A program made the translations under genes and the position numbers. Below the pieces are notes generated by a model. It did not search any database. It was not told the origin of the DNA and was given only the letters and a program-made list of their open reading frames with translations. From the NCBI GenBank assembly GCA_040882465.1, contig JBBEBG010000016.1, positions 62,001-126,000 on the forward strand: 64,000 bases of DNA. The letters run 5' to 3'. The stretch is from Gemmatimonadota bacterium (GTDB taxonomy: Bacteria; Gemmatimonadota; Gemmatimonadetes; Longimicrobiales; Gaopeijiaceae). Shown here one piece after another: positions 37,648 through 46,790 of this stretch; position 1 is the first letter of the stretch; each line of letters opens with the position of its first letter.

Positions 37648-40377
37648 ATGAAGCGGCCGCGCCTCGGGCTCTTCTCCTTCGTCCAGCGTCGGCGCCAGGA
37701 GCGCGAGATGAAGGAGGAGATGTCCCAACATCTCGAAAGGGCGGCCGAACGACTCAGAGCACGAGGAATGTCCGCGGAGGCGGCCGACCGGGCCGCGCGA
37801 CGGGCGTTCGGGAACCTCGCGTTTCTCCAGGAGGAAGCCCGTGATGCTCGCGCGGGGCGCTGGCTCGATCGCCTCGTAGCCGACTCGGCCTTTGCGCTCC
37901 GTTATTTCCGGCGCCGACCCATCCTGGCGAGCACGATCTTCGGCGTGCTGTCGCTCGGGATGGGGATCAATGTCGCCCTGTTCGTCCTGATCCACTCCAT
38001 GACCACGATGCCCGCGCCCGGGATCGAGCGGGACCCCTCCCTCGTGCGAATCCGCCCGCATGAGGAACGGAGGGACCTCGGCGGAGTCTTCCGGTTTCTC
38101 TCCTATCCCGAGGTGCGGGATCACGCGGCGCTAGAGGACCTCTACGCGGACGTGGCGGCGTGGGCATCCACCCTGTTGACGGTGACCCTTGATCGCGAGG
38201 GCGCCGCGGTCGTGTCGGCCCGTGCCCAGTTCGTGACGGACAACTACTTCCCGCTCCTCGGTGTCCGGCCGATCGTTGGCTCTGTCGCCCCACTGGCCGC
38301 GCCGCCCGACGCCGCCGATCCTCCGTTGGCGGCGATCGTCGGGTATGATTTCTGGTGGGGAGAGCTCGGAGGGAGGCCGGACGTCCTGGACACGACCATT
38401 CGGGTGAACGGACACGTCTTCGACGTGGTGGGCGTCGCGCCGCCAAGGTTCGCGGGCCCGGACGCCACGGGGAGCGCCATGGACCTCTGGCTGCCGCTCA
38501 GCGCCCGTCCGGTCGTCGAGGGGACCACGGCCTTCGCGCTCGCGAGCTACGACTCTACGCTCTTCTCCGCCGTGGCCCGCGTGCGTCCCGGTGTCACCCC
38601 CGATCAGGCGACGGCCGCCGCGGAAGCTGTGGCGGCGCACGCGGGAGAGGCAGCTACGGGGCGAAGAGAGGGCTCCGTGTGGTCCGCCGATGTCGTGCCT
38701 CTCATCGGCATGAACAACCGCCGGGGGTCGAGCGAGCCCGTCGAGGCCGCTGGGATCGCCCTCGCCATCGCTTTGCTCAGCCTCGCCGTCACCTGCACGA
38801 ACGTCGCGAGCCTCTTCGTGGGAGCCGCGGCGGCGCGGCGGCGAGAGATCGCCGCCCGGCTCTCCCTCGGCGCCTCGCGCGCCCGGGTGATCCGACAGCT
38901 CCTCACGGAATCCTGCCTCCTCGCTGGATCGGCCGGCCTCGCGGGTATTTTCGTCGTCTGGGCGGCCGTCCGCATCGTCGGCCCGCGCCTGCCGGAGATC
39001 AACGCGACGCTCGGCTGGCCCGCGGCCCTCTTCACCTTCGCCCTGTCGCTCGGAACGGGTGTTCTCTGCGGCCTCTCGCCGGCGCTCCACGGCACCAGAG
39101 TCGCCGTGTCCGAGATTCTGAAGGACTCGGCCGCCGCCGTATCCGGCTCGCGCATGCACCTCCAACGGGCGCTCGTGGTGGGCCAGGTGGCCGTGACGCA
39201 GCCGCTGCTCGTGGGCCTCGCGGCTGTCCTCCTGGTCGTCTTAGGGGAGGTCCGCGGACTCGCCCCCACCCCGTTGAGCCAGGAGATCCTCTGGCTCCAG
39301 TTCGGTCCGTCGGCAGAGAGCCTCTCCCGCGACGAGCGAATCGCGCGGGCCGAGCGCGTTCGGGAGCGATTGGTGGGCGCGCCAGGAATTCGAAGCGCGA
39401 TTCCGCAGGCTGGGACCGGAATCCTTCGAGTCTCCGCACACCCCGCGGATGCCGTGCCGGGCGTGACTCCGGACGGGGCGTTCGGTCTCGAAGTCGCATA
39501 CACCGCACCCGCATACTTCGCGACCCTCGGGCTCCCCATCGTAGCGGGGAGGGACTTCGATCCGTCCGAGCGGCCGCCCGCTCCCCGCGCGACGATCCTC
39601 CTCTCGGAGGAGCTCGCCAGGCGCCTATGGGGGAATGAGAATCCGGTCGGAAGGCGCATACTTTCCCACGCATTCTCCGCTTCACCCCGACCCACGGATG
39701 GGGGACGGTTCACCCGCTCTATCGCAGCCGATGCGCCTTCCCCCACCGAGCTGACGGTCATCGGCGTGGTGGACCGGCACGCCGGGGTCGGTACCGGGTT
39801 CGGCGCCCGGTCCGAGCTCGCGTACGTTCCGCTGGAGGGGGTGGGATTCGGGCTCCTGATCCGGACCGAGGGCCCGGCGGAACCTCACATTTCAGCCATC
39901 CTCGCGATGGTGCGCGAGGAGGCGCCCGACCTGGCCGTCTCGAGCGCGACGCTTGCGGAGATGGACGCCCGGAGCCGAAGGACCGTGGTGAGCGCGGGCG
40001 GGGCAGCGGCGGGAGGGGGTCTAATCGCCCTCCTCCTTTCTGCGATTGGACTTTACGCCGTCGTCGCATTCTCGGTGAACGATCGGACCCGGGAAGTCGG
40101 AATCCGATCGGCGATCGGCGCATCTCGCTGGAGAATCACCGCGATGTTCCTCGGCCAGGGAGCGCGGCTCGGTGGGCTGGGTCTGGCCGTCGGGCTTCCT
40201 TTGAGCCTCGTCACCTTGAGGTTCGTGGCCGCGCAGATCGGAGCGCCGTCCGTGTCCACCACGGCTCTCGCAGCCGCGGTCGCGGCGGCCGTCACGAGCG
40301 TCACATTGGCGGCGACTTGGATACCGGCCAATCGCGCGGCGTCCGTGGAGCCGATCAGAGCCTTACGGGCGGACTGA
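37648..40377 (+). CDS. ADOP-type ABC transporter permease (MacB-like)
   Basis: A 909-residue permease of the same architecture as the protein encoded at 28605: an N-terminal helical region (MKEEMSQHLERAAERLRARGM), then two MacB periplasmic domains each followed by FtsX helices (LAVTCTNVASLFVGAAAARRREIAARLSLGASR and IGLYAVVAFSVNDRTREVGIRSAIGASR split by loops). It is directly downstream of its PadR repressor. No ATPase partner gene is adjacent. Confidence 0.88.
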   Translation: MKRPRLGLFSFVQRRRQEREMKEEMSQHLERAAERLRARGMSAEAADRAARRAFGNLAFLQEEARDARAGRWLDRLVADSAFALRYFRRRPILASTIFGVLSLGMGINVALFVLIHSMTTMPAPGIERDPSLVRIRPHEERRDLGGVFRFLSYPEVRDHAALEDLYADVAAWASTLLTVTLDREGAAVVSARAQFVTDNYFPLLGVRPIVGSVAPLAAPPDAADPPLAAIVGYDFWWGELGGRPDVLDTTIRVNGHVFDVVGVAPPRFAGPDATGSAMDLWLPLSARPVVEGTTAFALASYDSTLFSAVARVRPGVTPDQATAAAEAVAAHAGEAATGRREGSVWSADVVPLIGMNNRRGSSEPVEAAGIALAIALLSLAVTCTNVASLFVGAAAARRREIAARLSLGASRARVIRQLLTESCLLAGSAGLAGIFVVWAAVRIVGPRLPEINATLGWPAALFTFALSLGTGVLCGLSPALHGTRVAVSEILKDSAAAVSGSRMHLQRALVVGQVAVTQPLLVGLAAVLLVVLGEVRGLAPTPLSQEILWLQFGPSAESLSRDERIARAERVRERLVGAPGIRSAIPQAGTGILRVSAHPADAVPGVTPDGAFGLEVAYTAPAYFATLGLPIVAGRDFDPSERPPAPRATILLSEELARRLWGNENPVGRRILSHAFSASPRPTDGGRFTRSIAADAPSPTELTVIGVVDRHAGVGTGFGARSELAYVPLEGVGFGLLIRTEGPAEPHISAILAMVREEAPDLAVSSATLAEMDARSRRTVVSAGGAAAGGGLIALLLSAIGLYAVVAFSVNDRTREVGIRSAIGASRWRITAMFLGQGARLGGLGLAVGLPLSLVTLRFVAAQIGAPSVSTTALAAAVAAAVTSVTLAATWIPANRAASVEPIRALRAD

Positions 40378-40531
40378 TCGTGTCGCGCGAGCGGTAGCGA
40401 ACCCCGGCGCGGTGTGCGCTCGCAACCGCGGCCCGCATCCTGCAGTAAAAATTGGGTTTGTCGCACTTCTTCGCGAGGACTCTCCGCCTCCGTCCGGGGG
40501 CATCTGGAGCCTCCGGGCCACCTTCGAAGAC

Positions 40532-41128
40532 ATGATTCAGCGACTCACCACTCCACTGATCGACTGCGCACGACGGCTTCGGGACCGACAGGTCGTTCGC
40601 CTGATGGGGCTCATCGCGATCGCGGCCGTCCTGGCCGACTGGGCAAGCAAATCCTGGGCTCTGGAGCGAGCGAACGACGCCCTAGTCCCGCTCGGAGCCC
40701 TGACCCTCGGAGTAGTCCACAATCAGGGGTTCGCCCTTTCGGCAGGGGACGGCGAGATCTCGACCCTCGTGGTCGCCGGCGTGCGCCTGGCCGGGCTCGC
40801 CGGCTTTCTCTTCCTGAGCCACCGCATCGCACGACTGTTGAGCCCACGCCACGCCTATGGCGTGGCTCTCATCGTGGCGGGGGGGATGGGCAACCTCGCC
40901 GACCTGTTCTTCCGGGGTGCCGTAGTGGACTTCATCGGGGCGGGCCCGCTCGTAGTGGATTGGGGGAGCGCCCCTCTCCACATGCACGTCGTGTTTAACG
41001 TGGCGGACCTATTCATCCTCATCGGGATCGGGATGATCGCGCCCTTTCTTCACGAGGCCGGTAAGGCGGGGCAGCGCCGCCTTGCAGCCTGGGAGCGGCG
41101 CATCCTGAGGCGGGGGGTTCAGTACTGA
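40532..41128 (+). CDS. lspA: Lipoprotein signal peptidase (signal peptidase II)
   Basis: A 198-residue inner-membrane aspartic peptidase with four transmembrane helices. The family blocks are present: DWASKSWA near the N-terminus, then GGMGNLADLFFRGAVVDFI with the first catalytic Asp region, and FNVADLFILIGIG with the second. It removes the signal peptide of diacylglyceryl-modified prolipoproteins, many of which are encoded in this window. The N-terminus is longer than usual, and the C-terminus adds about 25 basic residues. Confidence 0.85.
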   Translation: MIQRLTTPLIDCARRLRDRQVVRLMGLIAIAAVLADWASKSWALERANDALVPLGALTLGVVHNQGFALSAGDGEISTLVVAGVRLAGLAGFLFLSHRIARLLSPRHAYGVALIVAGGMGNLADLFFRGAVVDFIGAGPLVVDWGSAPLHMHVVFNVADLFILIGIGMIAPFLHEAGKAGQRRLAAWERRILRRGVQY

Positions 41129-41279
41129 GCCTGGCCGCCCGCCCCGTTCCCCTTGACGGGCGGCCCGTCCATCCCATCAGTTGAGCAGCCGGGGCTGGAT
41201 CTGTGCCACCGATTCTCGCCAGCAACTTCCTCTCGGCCATCGCTCATGCGTGATCGGGCATCCCACCTCAGGGGACCTT

Positions 41280-41840
41280 ATGAGACTCAGCTACGCGGTA
41301 GTTTCGTCACTCTGGATTGGCCTCCTTCCCGCGGGACTGGCAGCGCAGAATCCGGCGCCGGCCCAGGCGGGCGCGGTCAGCAGCGCGGTGGCGAATCCCA
41401 CCTACGTTTCCATCGTGATGGAGATCGACGTGGCGCGCCCCGCGGAGGAAGCCTGGGCACGGGTCGGGAAATACTGTGACATCGCGGAGTGGCTGCCGAT
41501 CGCCAGCGGCTGCACGATGCTCTCCGGCACGGAGGGCGAAATCGGCTCGGTGCGTTCGGTCGCCAACGAGATCCTCGTCGGCAAGACGCCTCTCTCGTAT
41601 ACCTACACGCAGCCTGTGCGGGACGGCCGTCCTTACAATCTCTACCACGGCACCCTCGAAGCTCGCCCGGTGACCGCCACCACGTCGAAGCTTGTCTACA
41701 CGCTGATGTACGACAATTCGATGCTCGCGGACGACGCCGCGCGGGAACAGGACCGCCAGAGACGGACGACCACCTTTACGAACGCTCTGCAGAACATGAA
41801 GACGCTCGCCGAAGGCGGGACCCTCACGCCCGGGGGCTGA
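41280..41840 (+). CDS. Exported SRPBCC (START-like) family protein
   Basis: A 186-residue protein with a signal peptide (LWIGLLPAGLAAQ). The mature part fits the polyketide cyclase/START-like fold: IVMEIDVARPAEEAWARVGKYCDIAEWLPIASGC at the start and a long C-terminal helix. The family binds hydrophobic ligands; here the ligand is unknown. It is the last ordinary gene before the tRNA-derived repeats. Confidence 0.75.
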   Translation: MRLSYAVVSSLWIGLLPAGLAAQNPAPAQAGAVSSAVANPTYVSIVMEIDVARPAEEAWARVGKYCDIAEWLPIASGCTMLSGTEGEIGSVRSVANEILVGKTPLSYTYTQPVRDGRPYNLYHGTLEARPVTATTSKLVYTLMYDNSMLADDAAREQDRQRRTTTFTNALQNMKTLAEGGTLTPGG

Positions 41841-42326
41841 GTCGGGTCCTCAATTTCGGATCAAACCGTTCGCTCTTCGACAACGTATGCGCCCGACAGG
41901 ATTAGCTGCGGTCGCCTGCGGCGATCCTCGGTGGTCTCTCGGGTGGACATGCCGGAACACAGCCTCAGCATCTCCCTCCGCTTGGCTCGAACCTGTGACC
42001 TTCGGCTCCGGAGGCCGAGGGATCGCTGCGCACCGCTGCGAGTTCCCCTGGAAGGTGGCTCAACCGCGCCGCCTTCCTCTCGGCGGGCATTCCTCAGCAG
42101 CGGTGGACGGTGCCCAGCGGTGGTGGCTGTTGGAACGGTTCCTGGCACTGTTTCAAAGGGGTGAACGGGTTCACTTCCAGACCGTCGGCGCCGCTCTCGA
42201 CGCATACGTAACGAGCAAGTGCGATCGGGTTCACCGAGCACGAGCCCGTCCGCCATCATAAGCTGCTGCCGGTCAGAAGGAATCGCCGTCGAGAGCCCGC
42301 ATCACCTCGTCATCGTACTCGACTAC
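41841..42326. other. Non-coding left flank of the tRNA-Arg island
   Basis: Apart from the tRNA-derived repeat at 41886-42018 I see nothing functional. The plus-strand frame starting at 41887 reads through the repeat, and its MRPTG...EPVTFGSGG-like translation is the usual artefact of a tRNA on the opposite strand, so it is not a gene. Confidence 0.5.
41886..42018 (-). repeat. tRNA-Arg 3'-half relic split by an 83-bp insert
   Basis: TATGCGCCCGACAGGATT (41886-41903) is identical to 46104-46121, which covers the 3' end of tRNA-Arg(CCG) and its first downstream bases. The next 32 bases of the tRNA gene (46121-46152, T arm to anticodon arm) recur without mismatch at 41987-42018. Between them are 83 bases starting AGCTGCGG that resemble the sequence after the second copy at 46031. 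This is a partial duplicate of the tRNA and probably marks the left end of an island. Confidence 0.8.
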
Positions 42327-44777
42327 TTACTCTCGGCGAGGTTCAGTGCCCTCTGGAGCGGTCTCGGGCCGATATCCCATAGCCCGGTAACCTTTCAGGC
42401 GCTTCGCGAACATCCGTTCCAGCATTGGCACGCCTCGATCGACGTAGTCGAAAATGCAGACGTCGGTCTTTCCCCGGTGCGTCCGATGAAGCCGTCCGGC
42501 GTACTGTACGAGTGTCCCTTTCCACGACACGGGCATCGTCAGGAACAGAGTATCGAGGCGGGCGTCGTCGAACCCTTCTCCGATGAAGCGCCCGGTGGCC
42601 AGAAGAACGCGCTCCCCCGAGTCCGGGATAGACGCGAGCGCTTGCGCGACCCCTCGGCGCTGCTTGACACCCATCCCGCCGCGGAGGACCACCACATTCC
42701 TGGCGACCCGCCCCAACCGCTCGGCGAGGTATTCGAGATGGTCGCGACGCTCGGTGAGCAGGACCGGAGAGCGACCCCCCTCCAGCGCGCGGATGACATC
42801 ATCGAGGATCATCTCGTTGCGCCCCTCATCCGTGGCAAGCTGGCTGTAGATCTCCTGGATCGCTGGGGGTTTCGCGGAGGTATCGATCCGGAACTCGGTT
42901 TCCCGGACGATGAAGTGCTGCTCGAAGCCTCGGCGGGCCGCCTGTCTCCTTGGATCGACAGAGTAGCGAATGGGGCCGATCTGAAGTTCGATGATCGGGT
43001 GATGGCCGTCCCGGCGCTTTGGCGTGGCCGTGAGGCCCGTGACGTACCGAGACCGGACCTCACGCATCACGCGCTCGAAGGAAACGGCAGGCACGTGATG
43101 GCATTCATCAACGAGCACGTGACCGTAACTGGCGACGATGTCATCCACCTTCCCACGCCGCACCAGACTCTGGATCATGGCCACGTCCACGACTCCCGTG
43201 ATCTTCCGCATCCCACCCCCGATCTGGCCGATCTCCCTTGGCTTCAGTTCGAGAAAGAGAGCGAGCTGCGCCCTCCACTGATCCACGAGCTGCGTGCGGT
43301 GAACGATCACGAGGGTGTTTCGGCCACGCTTCGCGATCAGGTGGGTGCCGACCACGGACTTTCCCGTCCCGGGGGGAGCCACAAACACTCCCGTCTCCTG
43401 AGACAGGAGGGCCCCAACAGCTCGCTCCTGGAGGTCGGTGAGCTGCCCGTGGAACTCCACGACAAGGTTTTCTCCGTCCGTTCGCAGGTCGTCCACCACA
43501 AGCTCGATCTCATGCCGACGAAGCAGCTCCTCCAGCGCTGAGACGCACCCTCGCGGCAAGGCGATGTGTTCCGGCAGGTCTTCGCCGCAGCTGATGACGC
43601 GAGGGATCCGCGCCGTCGAGAGACGCATGGCCTGCTTCTCATAAAACTGGGGGTTCTGAAAAGCGGCCAGCCGATTAATCTGGTTGAGAAGAGCCGGGGG
43701 AAGACCAGCCTTCTCAACGAATAGCTGCTGAGCCAGCACCGAGCGGACCTCGGACGGGAGCGGTCCCTCGATGGGCTCTTTTCGGCCCTCGTCAGAGGGC
43801 AGGGCCAACCACGGGGATTCGACCTCCCCATCCATCGCATCCGCCACCCCGCGCACGCCGAGGATCCTCCCGCTAACCGAGGCGTCCCGTGCAAGCCCAG
43901 CTGCCCGGGCTGGAAGTATGCTTGGCCGCCCCGCGAGATAGGCCCACTGATCCGGAAACGGTGTCCACGCGTCATCCACGAACACCGTGTTTCCGAGTTT
44001 TCTCGCCTCGTACTGGAGAGGCAGGGCGATGAGGTTCCCGAACCCACCGCGGGGCATCGTATCCTGATTCGGGAAGAGCCGGTCGTACGAGCTCATGGGA
44101 AGCTCCGGCCGCGACGCCATGGTCTCCGTGAGCAAGTAGGACGCCACCTTACGCGCGTTGGTCGCCGGCACGGGCGCCGAGAAGAAGAACCACACGTGCG
44201 CCCCCTTGCCCGAGCGCGAGCGCTCTACTGATGGAACGAGTCCAAAGCGGCGAGAGGTTGCCACGTAGGCGGCGACATCCTCCTGCCAATTCCCCTTATC
44301 GAAATCCACGGCGATAAATCGGCAGGTCTGATCGGCCAACAGAGGGTACACGCCTACGACGTGGCGCCCCTGAAGGTGGTCGAGGAGCACCTCATCCGTG
44401 ATCCCCAGGAACGCCTGGTTCGGGCACTCCCCGCACTTGACCTGGGGCTTCCCACAGACTCCTGGCACCCACTCGTTGCCGCAGGCCGGGGCGTAGCCAT
44501 GTTTGTTCGTCTTGGCGTTCTGCCACAGCTTGGGAAAGACATCGATTCGGCCCGCGAACAGGGAGCGAAAGAGCGCCACTTTCTCGCGCTTCGACCGGGG
44601 GCGCCACCCGGGCTCCAGCACGGGGAGCTGGCTGGACGACCTCTCCTCTTCCGCGAGACGGCTCCTCAGGCCCCTGAGGAGGCTCTCCGTCTCGGTCCGC
44701 TGGGCGTCCAACTCGGCAAGCCGACCTTCGACCTTCGCAATTTGGTCGCGGAGGGAACCGCCTTCGGCGCGCGGCAT
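42327..44777 (-). CDS. TOTE-type AEP primase fused to a DEAD/DEAH helicase
   Basis: An 816-residue protein. Residues 1-45 form a coiled coil (IAKVEGRLAELDAQRTETESLLRGL). Residues 60-330 match the TOTE conflict-system archaeo-eukaryotic primase domain: a KCGECPNQAF Cys cluster, the acidic FIAVDFDKGNW motif and the SGKGAHVWFFF motif. The C-terminal half is an XPB-like superfamily 2 helicase with Walker A APPGTGKS, DECHH and TGLTATPKRRDG, followed by a helicase C domain ending in an LHRTHRGKTDVCIFDYVD segment. Related primase-helicases occur in predicted conflict or mobile-element systems. It lies 19 bases after the PIN gene, so it is the third gene of the operon. No nuclease domain is fused to it. 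Confidence 0.85.
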   Translation of the reverse strand: MPRAEGGSLRDQIAKVEGRLAELDAQRTETESLLRGLRSRLAEEERSSSQLPVLEPGWRPRSKREKVALFRSLFAGRIDVFPKLWQNAKTNKHGYAPACGNEWVPGVCGKPQVKCGECPNQAFLGITDEVLLDHLQGRHVVGVYPLLADQTCRFIAVDFDKGNWQEDVAAYVATSRRFGLVPSVERSRSGKGAHVWFFFSAPVPATNARKVASYLLTETMASRPELPMSSYDRLFPNQDTMPRGGFGNLIALPLQYEARKLGNTVFVDDAWTPFPDQWAYLAGRPSILPARAAGLARDASVSGRILGVRGVADAMDGEVESPWLALPSDEGRKEPIEGPLPSEVRSVLAQQLFVEKAGLPPALLNQINRLAAFQNPQFYEKQAMRLSTARIPRVISCGEDLPEHIALPRGCVSALEELLRRHEIELVVDDLRTDGENLVVEFHGQLTDLQERAVGALLSQETGVFVAPPGTGKSVVGTHLIAKRGRNTLVIVHRTQLVDQWRAQLALFLELKPREIGQIGGGMRKITGVVDVAMIQSLVRRGKVDDIVASYGHVLVDECHHVPAVSFERVMREVRSRYVTGLTATPKRRDGHHPIIELQIGPIRYSVDPRRQAARRGFEQHFIVRETEFRIDTSAKPPAIQEIYSQLATDEGRNEMILDDVIRALEGGRSPVLLTERRDHLEYLAERLGRVARNVVVLRGGMGVKQRRGVAQALASIPDSGERVLLATGRFIGEGFDDARLDTLFLTMPVSWKGTLVQYAGRLHRTHRGKTDVCIFDYVDRGVPMLERMFAKRLKGYRAMGYRPETAPEGTEPRRE

Positions 44778-44796
44778 CGTCGAGCTCCGTGGTCGA

Positions 44797-45363
44797 TCAG
44801 CGTCCAGGCGCGGACTCGAGGAATCCGCTGCTCTCCAGCCGCTGGGCGAAACGTCGAAGCTGCGCTCTGGTGCGGAGAGCCTCAAGATAGGCGGATGGCG
44901 TTAACGGATCGCGCAGCAGTGAGGTGCGATGGGCCTCAGCAGCCCGGAGCACGCCCTCCCGATCCACAGCCCAAAGCTGTTCGAGAAAACTCGGCGGACG
45001 TTTCCGCTCGAGACCGAACCCCATGAGAAGGCTTTCGGGGAAGTCCTTGGTGTTCCACGTCACGATCACGTCGGCCTCGTAATGGACCGCCAGCGCGAGC
45101 ACGTGCCGGTCTCCCTCATCAGGCAGCTGCACTACCGGTGCGGCATCGTCAAAGTCGAACCCACGGGCATCCGGGAAGGCCTGCTGCATCTGCGTCGCGA
45201 GATGCTCGAGCTGCTCTTCGCTCAGCCTTGTGTTGGCCCGCAGGTTCCGGTCGACCTCCTCCAAGATTGACTCCGACCACAGGGGCTGGTAAAGGCCCTC
45301 CGCCGCGAGCCACAGGAGGAGATTGCGCAGCTGAAAAGGATACAGAACGTTGGCGTCCAGCAC
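44797..45363 (-). CDS. PIN-domain ribonuclease (VapC-like toxin)
   Basis: About 188 residues. The PIN fold begins VLDANVLYP with the first catalytic Asp. A further acidic residue is in SILEEVDRNL, and LPDEGDRHVLALAVHYEADVIVTWNTKDF holds the remaining acidic pocket. The C-terminal 50 residues are helical. It follows an excisionase-like HTH gene, the pairing seen in VapBC50-type toxin-antitoxin modules. The start is uncertain: a GTG at 45363 fits homologues best, but the frame is open upstream to an ATG at 45423 that overlaps the antitoxin gene. Confidence 0.82.
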   Translation of the reverse strand: MLDANVLYPFQLRNLLLWLAAEGLYQPLWSESILEEVDRNLRANTRLSEEQLEHLATQMQQAFPDARGFDFDDAAPVVQLPDEGDRHVLALAVHYEADVIVTWNTKDFPESLLMGFGLERKRPPSFLEQLWAVDREGVLRAAEAHRTSLLRDPLTPSAYLEALRTRAQLRRFAQRLESSGFLESAPGR

Positions 45364-45379
45364 GGCGAGCAGGTTCAGC

Positions 45380-45841
45380 TCAGTACCCCTCGTCCATACT
45401 GGCCGTGGTCTTGGCCATCTCACCTAGCGCCGTAGTCCGTTCTCGTCCGGATACCGCTTCCCCACCGCGACTCATCGTTCGCTTGTATCTCTCCACCTCC
45501 GTTCGGAGGACACGGCGGTGCGTACCCACCATCCGATAGCTCATCTTCCCTCCTTCCAGAAGGTTGATGAGCGTGGGCCGGGACATCCCGAGTTCCGCAG
45601 CAGCTCGGGTGGTTGTGTATTCAGATCCTTCGCGAGAACCCTCGACAACCACCGCGTTTCCCTTCGCGAACTCCTCCAAGACCCTGTCCAGAGCTACGCG
45701 CGTTGCGGCGGACAGCTCCACCCCAGCCAGGCGAAGGGCTCCCCCAGGAGCCCGCTTTCTCGCGGCCTGCATGGCGTCCCGGATCTTTCGGGCAGCATCC
45801 ATGTCTTCCTTCGATGGTTCGATTCTGTGCTTGACAACCAC
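45380..45841 (-). CDS. Excisionase-like HTH antitoxin
   Basis: A 153-residue protein. The N-terminal half is helical (DMDAARKIRDAMQAARK and AATRVALDRVLEEFAKGN). The C-terminal half has a MerR/excisionase-type helix-turn-helix, EYTTTRAAAELGMSRPTLINLLEGGKMSYRMVGTHRRV, split here from a longer motif. It starts at a GTG with AAGGAGG upstream. In VapBC50-type modules such proteins both neutralise the PIN toxin and repress the operon; here they would also control the primase-helicase. Confidence 0.8.
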   Translation of the reverse strand: MVVKHRIEPSKEDMDAARKIRDAMQAARKRAPGGALRLAGVELSAATRVALDRVLEEFAKGNAVVVEGSREGSEYTTTRAAAELGMSRPTLINLLEGGKMSYRMVGTHRRVLRTEVERYKRTMSRGGEAVSGRERTTALGEMAKTTASMDEGY

Positions 45842-45980
45842 CGCGGCCTCCTTCGCGCAAAGGGAGTTGCTTCATGTGCCAAGTGAAACTAACGCAGCAC
45901 TCGTACTAACTGCAATGAGCGTCCGGCTCTCCGTCGGAGTGGGTACCGTTTGTCACTGAGCGTCGGCCCTTCTTGACACT

Positions 45981-46023
45981 GCGAAGGCCCCGCAACGCAC
46001 CCAACACGTTGCGGGGCCTTCGC
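45981..46023. terminator. Strong hairpin, possible terminator of tRNA-Arg
   Basis: GCGAAGGCCCCGCAACG at 45981-45997 pairs perfectly with 46007-46023 across a 9-base loop. There is no T tract on either side. It lies about 80 bases downstream of the tRNA 3' end and 140 bases upstream of the antitoxin start, so it may insulate the tRNA transcript from the operon. Confidence 0.6.
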
Positions 46024-46030
46024 TTACCTC

Positions 46031-46105
46031 ATGCGCCCGACGGGATTAGCTGCGGCTTCGCCTTCGCAGATCCTGTGGTGCACCTCCTTCGCGTTTCATC
46101 ACCTA
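46031..46105. repeat. tRNA-end repeat adjoining the intact tRNA-Arg
   Basis: ATGCGCCCGACGGGATT (46031-46047) copies the tRNA-Arg 3' end with one change. It is followed by AGCTGCGG and a CTGCG...CGCAG hairpin, then ATCCT and GGTG, as in the copy at 41904. The intact tRNA follows at once at 46106. The two copies are about 4.1 kb apart in the same orientation. Confidence 0.75.
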
Positions 46106-46179
46106 TGCGCCCGACAGGATTCGAACCTGTGACCTTCGGCTCCGGAGGCCGACGCTCTATCCATCTGAGCTACGAGCGC
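46106..46179 (-). tRNA. tRNA-Arg (anticodon CCG)
   Basis: The minus strand folds into a 74-base cloverleaf. The acceptor stem GCGCTCG pairs with CGGGCGC (one U-G pair), the discriminator base is A, the D arm contains AGCTCAGATGGATAGAGC, the anticodon loop CTCCGGA gives CCG, and the T arm contains GGTTCGAATCC. The CCA end is not encoded. The gene is intact despite the partial copies nearby. Confidence 0.95.
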
Positions 46180-46216
46180 GTGCACTGCCCTTCCCTGCCC
46201 CCGCGAAGAGCGGGGA

Positions 46217-46586
<370 letters not shown>

Positions 46587-46790
46587 CCCCAGACCCTTCA
46601 TCTCTATCGAGACCCCGCTGGGGGCGGGCCTGGAAGTTTACGGGAACGGTCTCAGGGGGTCCAGTGCGGAGGCCGCCTCTTGCCCTGATCCCAACGCTCC
46701 GGCACACCTTCGAATTGGGGGCTGGCGGGGCGCATTGGAATACCCGAATATACACCGAAACTACAGCGAAGAATCCGGCTATCAAAAGAA

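Larger units (their letters stand above)
41886..46105. mobile_element. Putative small genomic island at tRNA-Arg (TOTE/PIN/HTH)
   Basis: A 4.2-kb segment is bracketed by direct repeats made of the tRNA-Arg 3' end plus AGCTGCGG..., at 41886 and 46031, next to the intact tRNA gene. The inside holds only a three-gene minus-strand operon with conflict-type genes. No integrase or transposase is inside, so any mobility would need help in trans or has been lost. Boundaries are inferred from the repeats. Confidence 0.5.

Noticed and set aside
41887-42261. Plus-strand frame with an MRPTG...LEPVTFGSGGR translation
   Set aside because: The residues come from reading the tRNA-Arg relic antisense, a well-known annotation artefact.
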